A stretch of DNA of 64,000 bases. Source: CAUZFZ01 sp963579025 (GTDB taxonomy: Bacteria; Planctomycetota; Planctomycetia; Planctomycetales; Planctomycetaceae). The stretch is taken from NCBI GenBank assembly GCA_963579025.1, contig CAUZFZ010000008.1, positions 1 to 64,000 of the forward strand, in the 5' to 3' direction. The notes beneath the pieces were generated by a model, which searched no databases, was not told where the DNA came from, and worked only from the letters and a program-made list of their open reading frames with translations. The position numbers were made by a program, and so were the translations under genes. Shown one piece after another: positions 18,179 through 27,541 of the stretch. How positions within the stretch are numbered: the stretch's first letter is position 1; the number at the start of each line of letters is the position of its first letter.

Positions 18179-19517
18179 TCAGCGCTGAGCTTTGGCTCGA
18201 AATGCCGGGTTCGGTCTGGGAATCCTGGCTCCAACATCTGCCAGCATTTGAGTCAGACGCTGATCGAGTTCTTTGACTTTATCCGGCATGTCGGCCGCAA
18301 GATTCTTTGATTCAGCCAGATCGTCTTTGAGGTTGAACAGTTCAGAGATGCCCTCGTCGTAACGCAGCAGTTTCCAGTCACCCTTGCGCAGGATGCTGTA
18401 CGGTCCGGGCGCATGGCGATAGTGCGGAAAGTGCCACAACAGCTCGTCGCGGCCGAGTGATTGCTTACCAGCCGACTTCAAGTGACCAACGAGTGACAGA
18501 CCGTCGATGGCTCGGTCGTCCGGAATGTCGATACCGGCGGCCGTCAGAAGTGTCGGGAAAATGTCGATTGAACAGACCGGTTCAGGAGAAACTGTTCCCG
18601 GTGTTACGACGCCTGGCCAGCGCACCAGAAACGGAACTCGAATGCCGCCTTCATAGGGATACCCTTTTCCGCTGCGAAGTGGAGCGTTCTCAGTGGGTGC
18701 CCCGCTGCGATCCAGTCCGCCGTTGTCCGATGTGAACAGCACGACTGTGCGGTCGGCGATGCCCAGTTCATCCAGCGTGTCGAGGATCTGCTTCGTCGAG
18801 TCATCAACCGATTCAACCATCGCCGCGTACTTCGCGTTCTGCTCGTTCTTGCCTTCACGCCGATACTTCGCGGCTACCGCATCGATCGCCTGAATCGGCG
18901 TATGCACCGCGTAATGAGCAACCTGCAGGAAGAACGGTTTGTCCTTCCACTGCCGAATCAGGTCGACCGCTTCGTCGGCTTCGCGGTGAGTCAGATACTC
19001 ACCCGGCTTGCGACCGGGCATGAACGGGATACCCGCCCGGATCATTTCGTGCCGGTGCTTCGGCTGGTTGAACGGATCGAAGTAGGACGGCGGTTGACCA
19101 TAGTCGCAACCACCAATGTTCGCGACGAATCCCTGCCCGGTCGGATACCAGGCATCGTCGCCCAGATGCCATTTACCGATGTAGCCCGTGGCGTAGCCGT
19201 TGTCTTTCAGCACCTCAGCGATGGTCAGTTCGTCATGCTCCATCCAGTACGGGTTGGGCGGGCACAACAGTTTCTTTTTGGGGCCACCAACGTACTCGGT
19301 CGGGTTCTTCTTCGGCGTGCCGATGTTTCCTCGTTGGAAACGGGAACGGATCCAATCCGTCACTCCAACGCGTGCTGGATACCGTCCGGTCTGTACGGCG
19401 GCCCATGTCGTCAACGAGGACGACGACAAAGTTCAACGGCGCGTCTTCCGCCTGAACCTGATTCGAGCGTGACAGAGCAAACGCGACGATGACAATCAAC
19501 AGGACACACTTCGGCAT
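18179..19517 (-). pseudogene. Sulfatase pseudogene lacking the catalytic Cys segment (frameshifting internal deletion)
   Basis: The 5' piece starts at 19517 (GGAG upstream). It encodes a signal peptide (VLLIVIVAFALSRSNQVQA) and the metal-binding NFVVVLVDDMG of a sulfatase. About 11 residues later the frame is lost. The 3' piece (18179-19429) resumes in another frame at AVQTGRYPARVGVTDW and continues through GYIGKWHLGD, FTSDNGGLD and a normal C-terminus. In intact sulfatases roughly 45-50 residues lie between these two blocks, including the C/S-x-P-x-R motif matured to formylglycine. They are absent here and the junction sits near 19405-19412. A sequencing or assembly error is possible, but a missing block is more than a single-base error. 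The piece cannot encode an active sulfatase. Confidence 0.85.
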
Positions 19518-19736
19518 GACGTCTCCGCGAGATTGATTACAGACTGGAGTGAATTTAAGCAGCTCGGCGACGGGCATTCCTGTGAACGCTTCGCCTGCTT
19601 CCCGGAATCTTGCAGTGGAGATGACCTCGCTGCAATCGGATGCCGGGTGCGCGCATCAATTGACAGTCGCTGAGGCCGATTCATACTCCGGTCCAATTCA
19701 CGTGGACGATTTCGAGACACAGGATGGCGGTCGCCG

Positions 19737-20531
19737 ATGAGAGGCCTCAAAGATAAGAACGTGCTCGTGACAGGCGCCAGTTCGGGCATCGGTCAGGCCA
19801 TCGCCATTCGGTTTGCCGAGGAGGGGGCCAATGTCGCGATTCACTACAACCAAGGTGTTGATGGAGCGAGAGAAACGAAACAGCGGATTCTCGACGCCGG
19901 GTTCGAGGGCAAGCTGTTACTTGTGCAGGCGGATGTCGCGCAGCAGGCCCATGTCGAGCGGATGTTCGAAACGGCGCTGTTGGAACTCGGGGGCATCGAC
20001 ATTTTGATTAACAACGCCGGGTATCAGCTTTCCGGCGATTCACATGACCTGCCGCTGGAAGATTTTGTCAACGTCATCGCGACAAATCTGACCGGGGCAT
20101 TCATGTGTGCGCAACAGGCGATTCGCCACATGCTCGCCGAGGACAAGCCGGGGGTGGTAATCAATGTGTCGAGCGTCCATGAAATCATCCCGAAGCCGAT
20201 GTTTGCCGGTTACTCGGCCAGCAAGGGTGGCATGCGGAATCTGACGCGAACGCTGGCGCTCGAATATGCCAGTCGCGGCATTCGAGTGAACGGTCTGGGT
20301 CCGGGAGCGACCATCACGCCCATGAATGACGCTTGGATCGACGACGCCGAAAAGCGAGCCATCGTCGAAAGCCACATCCCAATGGGCCGCTCCGGGACGT
20401 CGGAAGAGATGGCTGCTGTGACGGCGTTCCTGTGTTCGGATGACGCGTCTTACATCACCGGACAAACGCTGTTTGTCGACGGTGGCATCACACTGTTCCC
20501 CGAGTTCGGCACGTCATGGGCATCGAAATAA
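19737..20531 (+). CDS. SDR oxidoreductase, glucose 1-dehydrogenase-like
   Basis: 264-aa classical short-chain dehydrogenase. It has TGASSGIG (12-19), NNAG (92-95), a catalytic Ser near 145, Tyr159-xxx-Lys163 (YSASK) and the C-terminal YITGQTLFVDGGI. The overall pattern is closest to bacterial glucose 1-dehydrogenase or 3-oxoacyl-ACP reductase-like enzymes. Sugar oxidation is plausible given nearby carbohydrate genes, but the substrate is not determined. It stands alone, with the sulfatase remnant diverging upstream and a DUF309 gene converging downstream. Confidence 0.85.
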   Translation: MRGLKDKNVLVTGASSGIGQAIAIRFAEEGANVAIHYNQGVDGARETKQRILDAGFEGKLLLVQADVAQQAHVERMFETALLELGGIDILINNAGYQLSGDSHDLPLEDFVNVIATNLTGAFMCAQQAIRHMLAEDKPGVVINVSSVHEIIPKPMFAGYSASKGGMRNLTRTLALEYASRGIRVNGLGPGATITPMNDAWIDDAEKRAIVESHIPMGRSGTSEEMAAVTAFLCSDDASYITGQTLFVDGGITLFPEFGTSWASK

Positions 20532-20580
20532 TTTCGGCACAGCGGACAGCACGTGGGCCGCTGGATTGTGCATCGAAACA

Positions 20581-20620
20581 AAAAAACGGCACAGCAAGTC
20601 ATTGACTCGCTGTGCCGTTC
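20581..20620 (-). terminator. Intrinsic terminator of the DUF309 gene
   Basis: An 11-bp perfect stem (20585-20595 with 20609-20619) is followed on the reverse strand by a run of six T. It lies about 25 bp after the DUF309 stop codon. Confidence 0.85.
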
Positions 20621-20642
20621 AATCGTTCTGAGAAGCCGTCGT

Positions 20643-21215
20643 TTACACGAGCGGCATTTGCTCGGGTTCGATCACGTACGGGAAGACTTTGATCGGTGTT
20701 CCCGGATCGACTTCTTCGACGTACGGGAGTTGTGCCGCCCGATCGGCCGCAAATTGCAGATGAGTCAGTCGCAGTCCGCAGTAGACGTCCTGGCCTGATT
20801 CCGCAGCGATGTCCGCGAAGACCTCACCAGCGGAAGCGGCGTGTCGGCGGACACCGTGAATGCTCTTTTCGCGAACTTTCACGCCGGCAGCGGCCAACTT
20901 GACCAGGCCCTTCAGGAATCGGCCGATCAGTGATTCCGGATTCGAGGCCCGCCACAGTCGCTCCCATTCCTCGTGAGCTTCCCAGTAGTAGCCGAAGTTG
21001 AACAGGTCGATCGCCAGCAGGAAGTTCCGGCTTTCGTGCCAGTTTTCAGGATCCAGGGCGGTCGGTGCGCGGCCTTTGCGGCCGTGGCTGTGACCTTCCG
21101 GATGACGGATCGGATGCGGCGTCCCGGTACCCGGCACATACGTGTATGTGGGCAGGATCGCCGCCGGAAAAAGACGCGGGGCATGATCCTTTACAGGAAG
21201 AACTTCGCTAATCAA
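20643..21215 (-). CDS. DUF309 domain protein
   Basis: 190 aa. The core is NFGYYWEAHEEWERLWRA followed by the helical FLKGLVKLAAAGVK segment. This is the DUF309 signature, in which the conserved WEAHE-x-WE residues line a putative metal or ligand site in an all-helical fold. No biochemical role is established for the family. The first ~65 residues are a Pro/His-rich leader without signal features. It is a single-gene unit with a strong terminator and a long gene-free region upstream. Confidence 0.8.
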   Translation of the reverse strand: MISEVLPVKDHAPRLFPAAILPTYTYVPGTGTPHPIRHPEGHSHGRKGRAPTALDPENWHESRNFLLAIDLFNFGYYWEAHEEWERLWRASNPESLIGRFLKGLVKLAAAGVKVREKSIHGVRRHAASAGEVFADIAAESGQDVYCGLRLTHLQFAADRAAQLPYVEEVDPGTPIKVFPYVIEPEQMPLV

Positions 21216-21768
21216 GGGACTGATCTCCTCAAGTGGATTAGAAACATTGCTCCAGTCTCAGGCCCGTCCGCTGATGCCCATCCAGGCAACCAGCAAAACG
21301 AGCCTCCCCAGTCACCGGGATTCACGGAATCCGCGGAAACTGACATGCCGGCCTCAATGAATCCTTCACGGAGGAACATCCGGTCAATAACGAATAAGTC
21401 GGACGGTCACGCAATTTTGGGAACAGAAATCAACAAATCTGTCAAAAGAGGGACAGGTTCCGTGTCCGACTGCAAGGCCGTGGCGGCCTCAGGAGGTGGG
21501 AGCCCAATCGGGCTGATTCAGGGAGGGATGGTGTGTTTCAGATTTGAAACACGCGAGTCCCCAGCATACTCAGGCCGCGCGATTTTTTAAGACCAGTTTG
21601 GGCGGAAGCTGCAGATTTTCCCGATTCAGTTCGGCGACCTGGCTGCCGTGGCTCCGTTCGGCCTGACGTCTCCAGGAGACCGCCCAAACGAGATACACAG
21701 GTCAAGGTCCAATGACGACCTGAACTGCGACTTTTCGAATTCCGGTGGCTTGTCTATCGTTTCGCCTT
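21216..21768. other. 553-bp gene-free region
   Basis: Divergent region between DUF309 and the acyltransferase. No coding frame has credible composition or similarity. Small hairpins are present: AGCCCAATCGGGCT (21501-21514) and GTGTTTCA/TGAAACAC (21533-21552). No tRNA or other RNA gene was recognised. Confidence 0.5.
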
Positions 21769-22602
21769 ATGGAATCGGAACTCACAGCCATCCTGTTTCT
21801 GGCAGCGTACGTGGCCGTCGCTGGCGGTCTTGTGATTCGCAACATCCGCCGGTGTCGTGACGGCTGGGGCATCTGGCTGCTCTATGTCATCGAACGTTTG
21901 TATGTGGCATTGATGTTCGGCTGGCGTGCGAACAACGGGCCCAGTCCGTTTCCAGCCGAGGGTGGCGGAATCGTGATTGCCAATCACCGCAGTCCCGTCG
22001 ATCCGATGATGACGTGGATGAACCATCACCTGCGACCGCACAGCCGCGAGATTCGCGTCGCCGCATTCCTGACCGCCAAAGAGTACTGTTCGATTCCTGG
22101 CCTAAAATGGCTGGTCCGCACCATGCAGACGATCCCTGTCGAACGGGACGGTCAGGACATGGGACCAACGCGAGAAGCGATTCGGCGATTAAAGGCCGGC
22201 CGGCTGGTTGGCATCTTCCCTGAAGGCGGGCTCAACTTCGGTACGGATCTGCGCGAGGCCAATCCGGGAGTCGCGTTTCTCGCCTTGAAAGCGAAAGTGC
22301 TTGTGTACCCGGTGTTTATTCACGGGGCGCCCCAGGAAGGCAAAAACCTGGTAGCTCCGTTCATGAAACGCTGCCGTGTTCGAGTGACCTATGGGGAACC
22401 GATTGACCTGTCCGAATTCCACGGACGTCGCACGAGTCCCGAATTACTTGCCGACGTCACGAATCTGCTGATGTCGCGGCTGGCCAGTCTGGGCGGCGTT
22501 GGGATTACTCCGGTGATGGTCGATGGCGAGACGGAGACCGACACATCCAAACGCCGGAACGGCCGCCACGCTGAAACCAGACCCGAACCAGCGGCGTCCT
22601 GA
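21769..22602 (+). CDS. 1-acyl-sn-glycerol-3-phosphate acyltransferase family protein (PlsC-like)
   Basis: About 277 aa. It has an N-terminal membrane segment (LTAILFLAAYVAVAGGLVI) and the acyltransferase motif NHRSPVDP, matching the catalytic H-x4-D. The acceptor-binding block FPEGGLNFG and a VYPVFIHGAP segment follow. It probably transfers an acyl chain to lysophosphatidate or a related lipid at the inner membrane face. The start at 21769 (ATG) is preferred over a GTG 24 bases earlier, though neither has a strong ribosome-binding site. The last ~25 residues are a polar tail. Confidence 0.8.
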   Translation: MESELTAILFLAAYVAVAGGLVIRNIRRCRDGWGIWLLYVIERLYVALMFGWRANNGPSPFPAEGGGIVIANHRSPVDPMMTWMNHHLRPHSREIRVAAFLTAKEYCSIPGLKWLVRTMQTIPVERDGQDMGPTREAIRRLKAGRLVGIFPEGGLNFGTDLREANPGVAFLALKAKVLVYPVFIHGAPQEGKNLVAPFMKRCRVRVTYGEPIDLSEFHGRRTSPELLADVTNLLMSRLASLGGVGITPVMVDGETETDTSKRRNGRHAETRPEPAAS

Positions 22603-22738
22603 AGGACTTCGTCGGCGGCGATCCATGAAACTGATTATGGTCCTATCGGTGCCGAGTCGCGTTGAGGTGTGGCCCCGCCCGTTGCTGAGAACCAAACGGC
22701 GGATAGACTGGTGCTTCGTCAGTCGTAAAGTGATGGAT

Positions 22739-22801
22739 GTAGCCGAACTCGCCAGAGTTTGGTTTCTCCGAGTCCGGCCAAAGTCTGGCGACTTCGGCTA
22801 C
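22739..22801. repeat. 24-bp inverted repeat, GTAGCCGAA.TCGCCAGA type
   Basis: Arms 22739-22762 and 22778-22801 match at 22 of 24 positions when inverted, with a 15-nt loop. It lies between the acyltransferase and nfeD genes. There is no T-tract, and it looks like a small palindromic mobile-type element. The rest of 22603-22886 shows nothing else. Confidence 0.75.
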
Positions 22802-22886
22802 CCCTCGAAACACAACAACCGACACAGCACAAGCGGCGCGAATCACCCTCGAAGAACATTTTGCTCAGGCTCAGAGGTCACTCTCG

Positions 22887-23492
22887 ATGGACGGGTACGT
22901 TCTCTTCACAATGCTGCTTGTGACACTGGGCGTTGGAATTCTCATCGCCGAGGTGTTCATTCCGTCGGGTGGCCTGCTCTCGATCGTGGCACTCGCATCT
23001 TTTGCTGCATCCGGATTCTGTGCGTGGAAGGCCTGGTACGAAACGGGCGAATACGCGTGGTGGTGGTGTTACGTCGTGGGAATGGTCGTTGTGCTGCCGG
23101 CTGCCGTGTGCGGCGGCCTGTATATCCTGCCCCGCACGAGTTATGGCCGCAGCATCTTCGCAGCTCCGCAATCGCTGGAAGAGTTGACACCGTTTCAGGA
23201 CGAAGAGAACCGCCTGTGCGAGATGATTAACAAAACGGGCAAGGCGACAACATTGTTCTCGCCAGGGGGCATGGTGCAGATAGGGCGCGAGCGGATTCAT
23301 GCTGAAAGCGAGGGCATGATGATCGAACCGCAAACTGACGTCGTCGTTGTGGGCGTCAAAGGCAACCGGCTGGTCGTTCGCCCCGTATCGATGCAGCAGG
23401 CAATGGCGGATGCGTCGGCCGAAGGTGCGGATGTGCCTGAAGCCGACGCGGACAGCGAGTCGCTGGACTTTGACGTTCCCGAGACGGCATAA
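22887..23492 (+). CDS. NfeD-like membrane protein
   Basis: 201 aa. Hydrophobic helices at about 5-25, 30-46 and 53-78 are followed by a soluble C-terminal part. There, GKATTLFSPGGMVQIGRERIHAES-like sequence and KGNRLVVRPV fit the OB-fold of NfeD proteins. NfeD proteins are encoded beside flotillin/FloA genes and help organise membrane microdomains. floA follows 68 bp downstream here, which supports the call. This is the short form without the ClpP-like serine protease domain. GAGG lies upstream of the ATG. Confidence 0.85.
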   Translation: MDGYVLFTMLLVTLGVGILIAEVFIPSGGLLSIVALASFAASGFCAWKAWYETGEYAWWWCYVVGMVVVLPAAVCGGLYILPRTSYGRSIFAAPQSLEELTPFQDEENRLCEMINKTGKATTLFSPGGMVQIGRERIHAESEGMMIEPQTDVVVVGVKGNRLVVRPVSMQQAMADASAEGADVPEADADSESLDFDVPETA

Positions 23493-23560
23493 CACGCCTG
23501 CAAGTGACCATTGGCGTCACAACAGACTGAGCCCGCCGGTCGTTCTGAAGGATTCACTTA

Positions 23561-24601
23561 ATGCAGCCGACACTCGTACTTGCCAACAATCTGCTCATCG
23601 GCGCGTCGATCGTCGTCATGATCTTCGGCCTGATCTTCGTGGCGGTCTTCTTCCGCTACATCGGCCTGTGGATTCAATGCAAAATGACTCGGGCCGCAAT
23701 CAGCTTTCCGAATCTGGTCATGATGTCAATCCGAAAGGTGAATCCGACCATCATGGTCCGCAGCAAGATCATGGCAGTCCAGGCTGGATTGACGCGGGAC
23801 TATCCGATCAGCACCCGCCAGCTTGAAGCTCATTATCTGGCCGGTGGCAGCGTCCCCAACGTGATTCGTGCCCTGGTCGCCGCCCACCGGGCTCAACTGG
23901 ATATCGACTGGCAGACGGCTCAGGCCATTGACCTTGCGGGCCGTGACATTCTGGACGCCGTTAAGACGAGTGTTTATCCGAAAGTGATCGACTGTCCGGA
24001 TCCGAAAAAAAGTGCAGGTACACTCGACGCTGTGGCTGGTGACGGTATTCAGCTCAAAGCCCGAGCTCGCGTGACTGTTCGCACCAACCTGAAACAGCTC
24101 ATCGGCGGGGCGACGGAAGAGACCGTCATTGCACGTGTCGGACAGGGCATCGTGCAGGCGATCGGATCGACGCCCAACTATGCCGAGGTGCTCGAGAATC
24201 CAGATCGGATCTCGCGACTGGTGCTGGAACAGGGGCTAGAGGCCAACACGGCGTTCGAGATCGTCTCGATCGACATTGCTGACATCGACGTCGGCGAAAA
24301 CATTGGGGCCCGGTTGCAGGCCGATCAGGCCGAAGCCGACATGCGCGTCGCTCAAGCCAAGGCAGAAGAACTGCTTGCCGGGGCCACTGCGAGAGAACAG
24401 GAAATGAAAGCTCGAGTGCAGGAAAACCGAGCCAAGGTGGTGCTGGCAGAAGCGCAAGTGCCAAAGGCGATGGCCGAGGCGTTTGAAGGCGGAAAACTCG
24501 GATTGATGGACTATTACGATATGAAGAATGTGCAGGCTGACACGAAAATGCGGACGTCGATTTCCGGAATGGGCGACTCAGACGGTCCCACTTCAGCCTG
24601 A
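23561..24601 (+). CDS. floA: Flotillin-like protein FloA
   Basis: 346 aa of the FloA/UPF0365 (YqfA) family. An N-terminal membrane hairpin (about 9-31) is followed by an SPFH-like domain with IDCPDPKKSAGTLDAVAGDG and the characteristic RARVTVRTNLKQLIGGATEE. A helical segment rich in Ala, Glu and Gln (QADQAEADMRVAQAKAEE) follows and should oligomerise. FloA scaffolds membrane microdomains and affects fluidity and membrane protein assembly. AAGGA precedes the ATG, and the nfeD-floA order is the conserved one. Confidence 0.93.
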   Translation: MQPTLVLANNLLIGASIVVMIFGLIFVAVFFRYIGLWIQCKMTRAAISFPNLVMMSIRKVNPTIMVRSKIMAVQAGLTRDYPISTRQLEAHYLAGGSVPNVIRALVAAHRAQLDIDWQTAQAIDLAGRDILDAVKTSVYPKVIDCPDPKKSAGTLDAVAGDGIQLKARARVTVRTNLKQLIGGATEETVIARVGQGIVQAIGSTPNYAEVLENPDRISRLVLEQGLEANTAFEIVSIDIADIDVGENIGARLQADQAEADMRVAQAKAEELLAGATAREQEMKARVQENRAKVVLAEAQVPKAMAEAFEGGKLGLMDYYDMKNVQADTKMRTSISGMGDSDGPTSA

Positions 24602-24642
24602 AGCCAGTTCGTTCGCACGACTCGTTGACGCGGTGACCAATC

Positions 24643-25239
24643 ATGAGCATGTACCTACTGGCGGCCGGAATCGGAGACGTACTTCCCGTCCTGTTTGTAC
24701 TCATCGCCATAGCCAGCGGTATCATCAACTTCTTCCGCGAGAAAGGTGCCGCGAAACAGGCTCAGCAACCGGGACGTCCGCCAGGTGGGCGTGACGACGC
24801 AGTCGACAGTGAGATCGAGATGTTCCTTGAAGAGGTCACTGGACCCGACGGCCGGGAACGTCGACCTCAGAGGAAGCGGCCGCGACGTTCACAGCGGGAT
24901 CGACCAAAACGCAAACGCGCGCAGCGCGAGCCAGAGCCACAGGAGCCGGTCCGCCGGGAATCGGTAGCAGACCGCCACATGGAATTGGCCGAGCAAAGCA
25001 GCGTCGGCAAGCGTCACGTGGAGAGTCATGTCGGTGAGCGGCATATGCAATCCGGTGTCGAGGAACGGCATCTTGTACGTGGCGTCGGAACCGCCGCCGC
25101 GGGTGCCAGGTCTCGTTCGACGCGCGCCGGCAAAACGTCTCCGATCATGGCGATGTTTCAGACGGCCGGTGGCGTCCGCACTGCGATTGTCCTCAACGAA
25201 ATCCTGTCGCCGCCGCTGGGGCGCCGGAATCGCTCGTAA
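24643..25239 (+). CDS. Membrane-anchored protein with basic linker, third gene of the nfeD-floA unit
   Basis: 198 aa, family not recognised. One N-terminal membrane helix (DVLPVLFVLIAIASGIINFF) is followed by an acidic patch and a strongly basic Arg/Lys/Gln-rich linker (about 65-110). The C-terminal part contains VGKRHVESHVGERHM, with short repeats of the form VG-x-RH-x-x, and ends in FQTAGGVRTAIVLNEILSPP. That last segment is conserved-looking. It lies 41 bp after floA on the same strand, so a role in the same membrane microdomain is inferred from position only. Confidence 0.7.
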   Translation: MSMYLLAAGIGDVLPVLFVLIAIASGIINFFREKGAAKQAQQPGRPPGGRDDAVDSEIEMFLEEVTGPDGRERRPQRKRPRRSQRDRPKRKRAQREPEPQEPVRRESVADRHMELAEQSSVGKRHVESHVGERHMQSGVEERHLVRGVGTAAAGARSRSTRAGKTSPIMAMFQTAGGVRTAIVLNEILSPPLGRRNRS

Positions 25240-25249
25240 CAGACTGCAG

Positions 25250-25795
25250 TCAATCCGGCGTATCAGGAGCAACCGCAAGACTGTGACGGAATTGCCCCAC
25301 CGTCATGCGATAGAACACGTGTGGCAGTTCTGCGTGCACCCCTTCGCGTTCGAAGACGAACCTAAGCTTCTCCATCACGCGGCGTGACGGCAGATTCGTT
25401 ACCCACGTGAAGCAGATGACGTCCGCCAACTGCAGTTCGCCGAATCCGATTTCCAGAATGCGGGCGGACATTTCAGTCGCAAGGCCCTGATTCCAGAATT
25501 CCGGCATGACCGTGTAAGACAACTCGATGTTTCTGCCACTGTCCGTTTGATGATGTCGCAGTCCGGCGCGGCCGACAAAGGCGTCAGTCTGTCGGTCGAA
25601 GAAGTGCCAGATTCCGAATCCGTGTCGCTCCCAGTGATCAAGGTTGCGACGCAGAGCGCGATCACACCTCGCATCGGTCAGGACTCCGCCCAGGGTCGCG
25701 CAGACGCGTTCATCCTGAAACATGCGGCGCACCAGGCTGCGGTGTTCCTCACGGATTCGGTCAGCGCGCAACCGTGATGTTTCGAATGTCTCCAT
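25250..25795 (-). CDS. GNAT-family N-acetyltransferase (RimJ/RimL-like)
   Basis: 181 aa. The pattern is that of the RimJ/RimL branch: ETSRLRADRI at the N-terminus, HWERHGFGIWHFFDR, then IELSYTVMPEFWNQGLATE (the beta4 and acetyl-CoA pyrophosphate loop) and NLPSRRVMEKLRFVFERE. It uses acetyl-CoA to acetylate an amino group; the acceptor is unknown. GGGGG precedes the ATG. The gene converges with the floA operon, separated by 10 bp. Confidence 0.85.
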   Translation of the reverse strand: METFETSRLRADRIREEHRSLVRRMFQDERVCATLGGVLTDARCDRALRRNLDHWERHGFGIWHFFDRQTDAFVGRAGLRHHQTDSGRNIELSYTVMPEFWNQGLATEMSARILEIGFGELQLADVICFTWVTNLPSRRVMEKLRFVFEREGVHAELPHVFYRMTVGQFRHSLAVAPDTPD

Positions 25796-25817
25796 GATCC
25801 CCCTGACCGACGTCTAC

Positions 25818-25846
25818 AAAAAAAGCCTGTCGTTTCTGACAGGCTC
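25818..25846 (-). terminator. Intrinsic terminator of the DUF1501 gene
   Basis: An 8-bp stem (25824-25831 with 25838-25845) is followed on the reverse strand by seven T. It lies about 45 bp after the stop at 25892. Confidence 0.8.
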
Positions 25847-25891
25847 TTCTTGTCTGTAATTCGCTTGTCCGCGTCAAACCAATGGTGCCGC

Positions 25892-27244
25892 TCAGACAAG
25901 CTCCCTCATCGGAATGCGTTTCTCGATCAGGTACTGCGGCCGACCCGCCGGGTCAGCCAGCGTTGTGGTCTCCGGGTCGATGCCCAGATTGTGGTAAACG
26001 GTTGCGATGACCTCCTGCATGTGAACGGGTCGATCGACCGCGTACTCGCCGAGGCGATTCGTCGAGCCGATGAACTGACCCGTCTGCATGCCGCCGCCAG
26101 CCATCAGACAGCAACTGACTCGCGGCCAGTGATCTCGACCGGCACCCGCGTTGACTTTCGGTGTGCGCCCGAACTCACCCCAGACGACAACGGTGACGTC
26201 GTCCAGCATTCCGCGTTCTTCAAGGTCCGAGACCAGTGCTGTCACGCATTGATCCAGCTTGGTCCCGTGGTCACGGACAAGATCGAAATTCTTGCCATGG
26301 CTGTCCCACCGCCCGAATGACAGCGTCACGGATCGCACACCCGCTTCAACCAGTCGGCGAGCGATCAGCAACTGATCGTTCACGGTCGGGGCTCCGTCAT
26401 ACTGGTACTGATAGGGCTTGCCGTCGCCGTAACGAGCGACCGTTTTCGGGTCTTCTTTGCTCAGGTCCAGCGCATCGAGCAATCGACTGGACGTCATGAC
26501 TCCCAATGCCGCCTGATTGAACGCGTCCATACCTTCCAGCACGCCGGTTGCATCGACCTCGCGATTGAGCTGGTCGAGTCCACTGAGCAGTGACTTTCGG
26601 TCCTGCAGCCGGTCCAGCGTGACTCCGTTCAGTTTCAGATTGGAAAGACCATCCGTGTCCGGCTTGAACGGAGAATATCCCACCCCCAGAAATCCAGGAC
26701 CGCCGGGTTCTGACCACGGCTTGTGACTCGTGGGATTCGCCAGAGCCATGGCTGCGGGCACGCCTGGGTCAACCTGACCGAACACTTTCGCCGCCACCGG
26801 TCCGACCGCTGGGCGTCCGCCGATGAACTGCATGTTGCGGCGGTCCCATCCGCTGAAACACTGGTACGCGTCATGTCCGCCCGCGCATCCGACGATCGAA
26901 CGAATGAAGGCGAACCGGTCTGCCATCGAGGCGATCTTCGGAAAGCATTCGCCAATCTGAATGTCAGGAACAGCGGTCGCGATCGGGTTGAACTCACCGC
27001 GGATCTCGCGCGGGGCGTCTGTTTTGATTTCCCACATGTCCTGATGCGGCGGGCCGCCACCAAGAAACACGTTGATGACAGCCTTTTGAGACGCCGACTT
27101 CGCAGCGGCCGATTCGGCACGCAACTGGTCAGCCAGAGGCAGACACGCAGTGCCAGCCATCGCAAACCCGCCAATGGACAGGAAGCTGCGGCGCGACAAA
27201 CCATCGCAAAACGAGCGATCGCGGGGACCAAGAAGTGTCAGCAT
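25892..27244 (-). CDS. DUF1501 protein with Tat signal, unpaired
   Basis: About 450 aa. The ATG at 27244 is preceded by GGGAGA at six bases and followed by a twin-arginine signal (SRRSFLSIGGFAMAGTACLP, 17-36). A GTG 33 bases earlier is less likely. Family motifs are FLGGGPPHQDMWEIK, then SFGRWDSHGKN, WGEFGRTPKVNAGAGRDHWP and the C-terminal IGSTNRLGEYA segment. It is a predicted periplasmic metal-dependent hydrolase of the alkaline-phosphatase-like superfamily with unknown substrate. Unlike the 16673 gene, it has no adjacent PSCyt1/DUF1549 partner. Confidence 0.87.
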   Translation of the reverse strand: MLTLLGPRDRSFCDGLSRRSFLSIGGFAMAGTACLPLADQLRAESAAAKSASQKAVINVFLGGGPPHQDMWEIKTDAPREIRGEFNPIATAVPDIQIGECFPKIASMADRFAFIRSIVGCAGGHDAYQCFSGWDRRNMQFIGGRPAVGPVAAKVFGQVDPGVPAAMALANPTSHKPWSEPGGPGFLGVGYSPFKPDTDGLSNLKLNGVTLDRLQDRKSLLSGLDQLNREVDATGVLEGMDAFNQAALGVMTSSRLLDALDLSKEDPKTVARYGDGKPYQYQYDGAPTVNDQLLIARRLVEAGVRSVTLSFGRWDSHGKNFDLVRDHGTKLDQCVTALVSDLEERGMLDDVTVVVWGEFGRTPKVNAGAGRDHWPRVSCCLMAGGGMQTGQFIGSTNRLGEYAVDRPVHMQEVIATVYHNLGIDPETTTLADPAGRPQYLIEKRIPMRELV

Positions 27245-27541
27245 TTTATGTCTCCCAGACTGAATGTCCGACAACACGCGTCAAAGCCTGTTGATGCGTC
27301 CTAGAATACTGCCTGGTTCGAGTGTGGACAATGTGAAGCCAGGCTGCGACACCACGTTATCGGCTGTTGACCGCCAGTCCGTTCAACGGGCATCCGAAAC
27401 GCAGCCATCAACAGGCCACCTGTCAGCAAACGGCAGGCACGCAGTTCCCCAACCGTCCGGCGTCGAAAACTCGCACATCCTTGAGTACGCTGCCCGACTT
27501 CAATCGATTCACGGACTCCCGCACCTGTCGGAGCACTTCTT

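Noticed and set aside
19233..19577. A separate 114-aa gene at the sulfatase 5' end
   Set aside because: It is the signal peptide and first motif of the sulfatase followed by out-of-frame reading of its next segment, so it belongs to the pseudogene.
20973..21590. A 205-aa forward frame over the DUF309 5' half and the gap behind it
   Set aside because: It is an antisense shadow of DUF309 for its first third and has no family features beyond.
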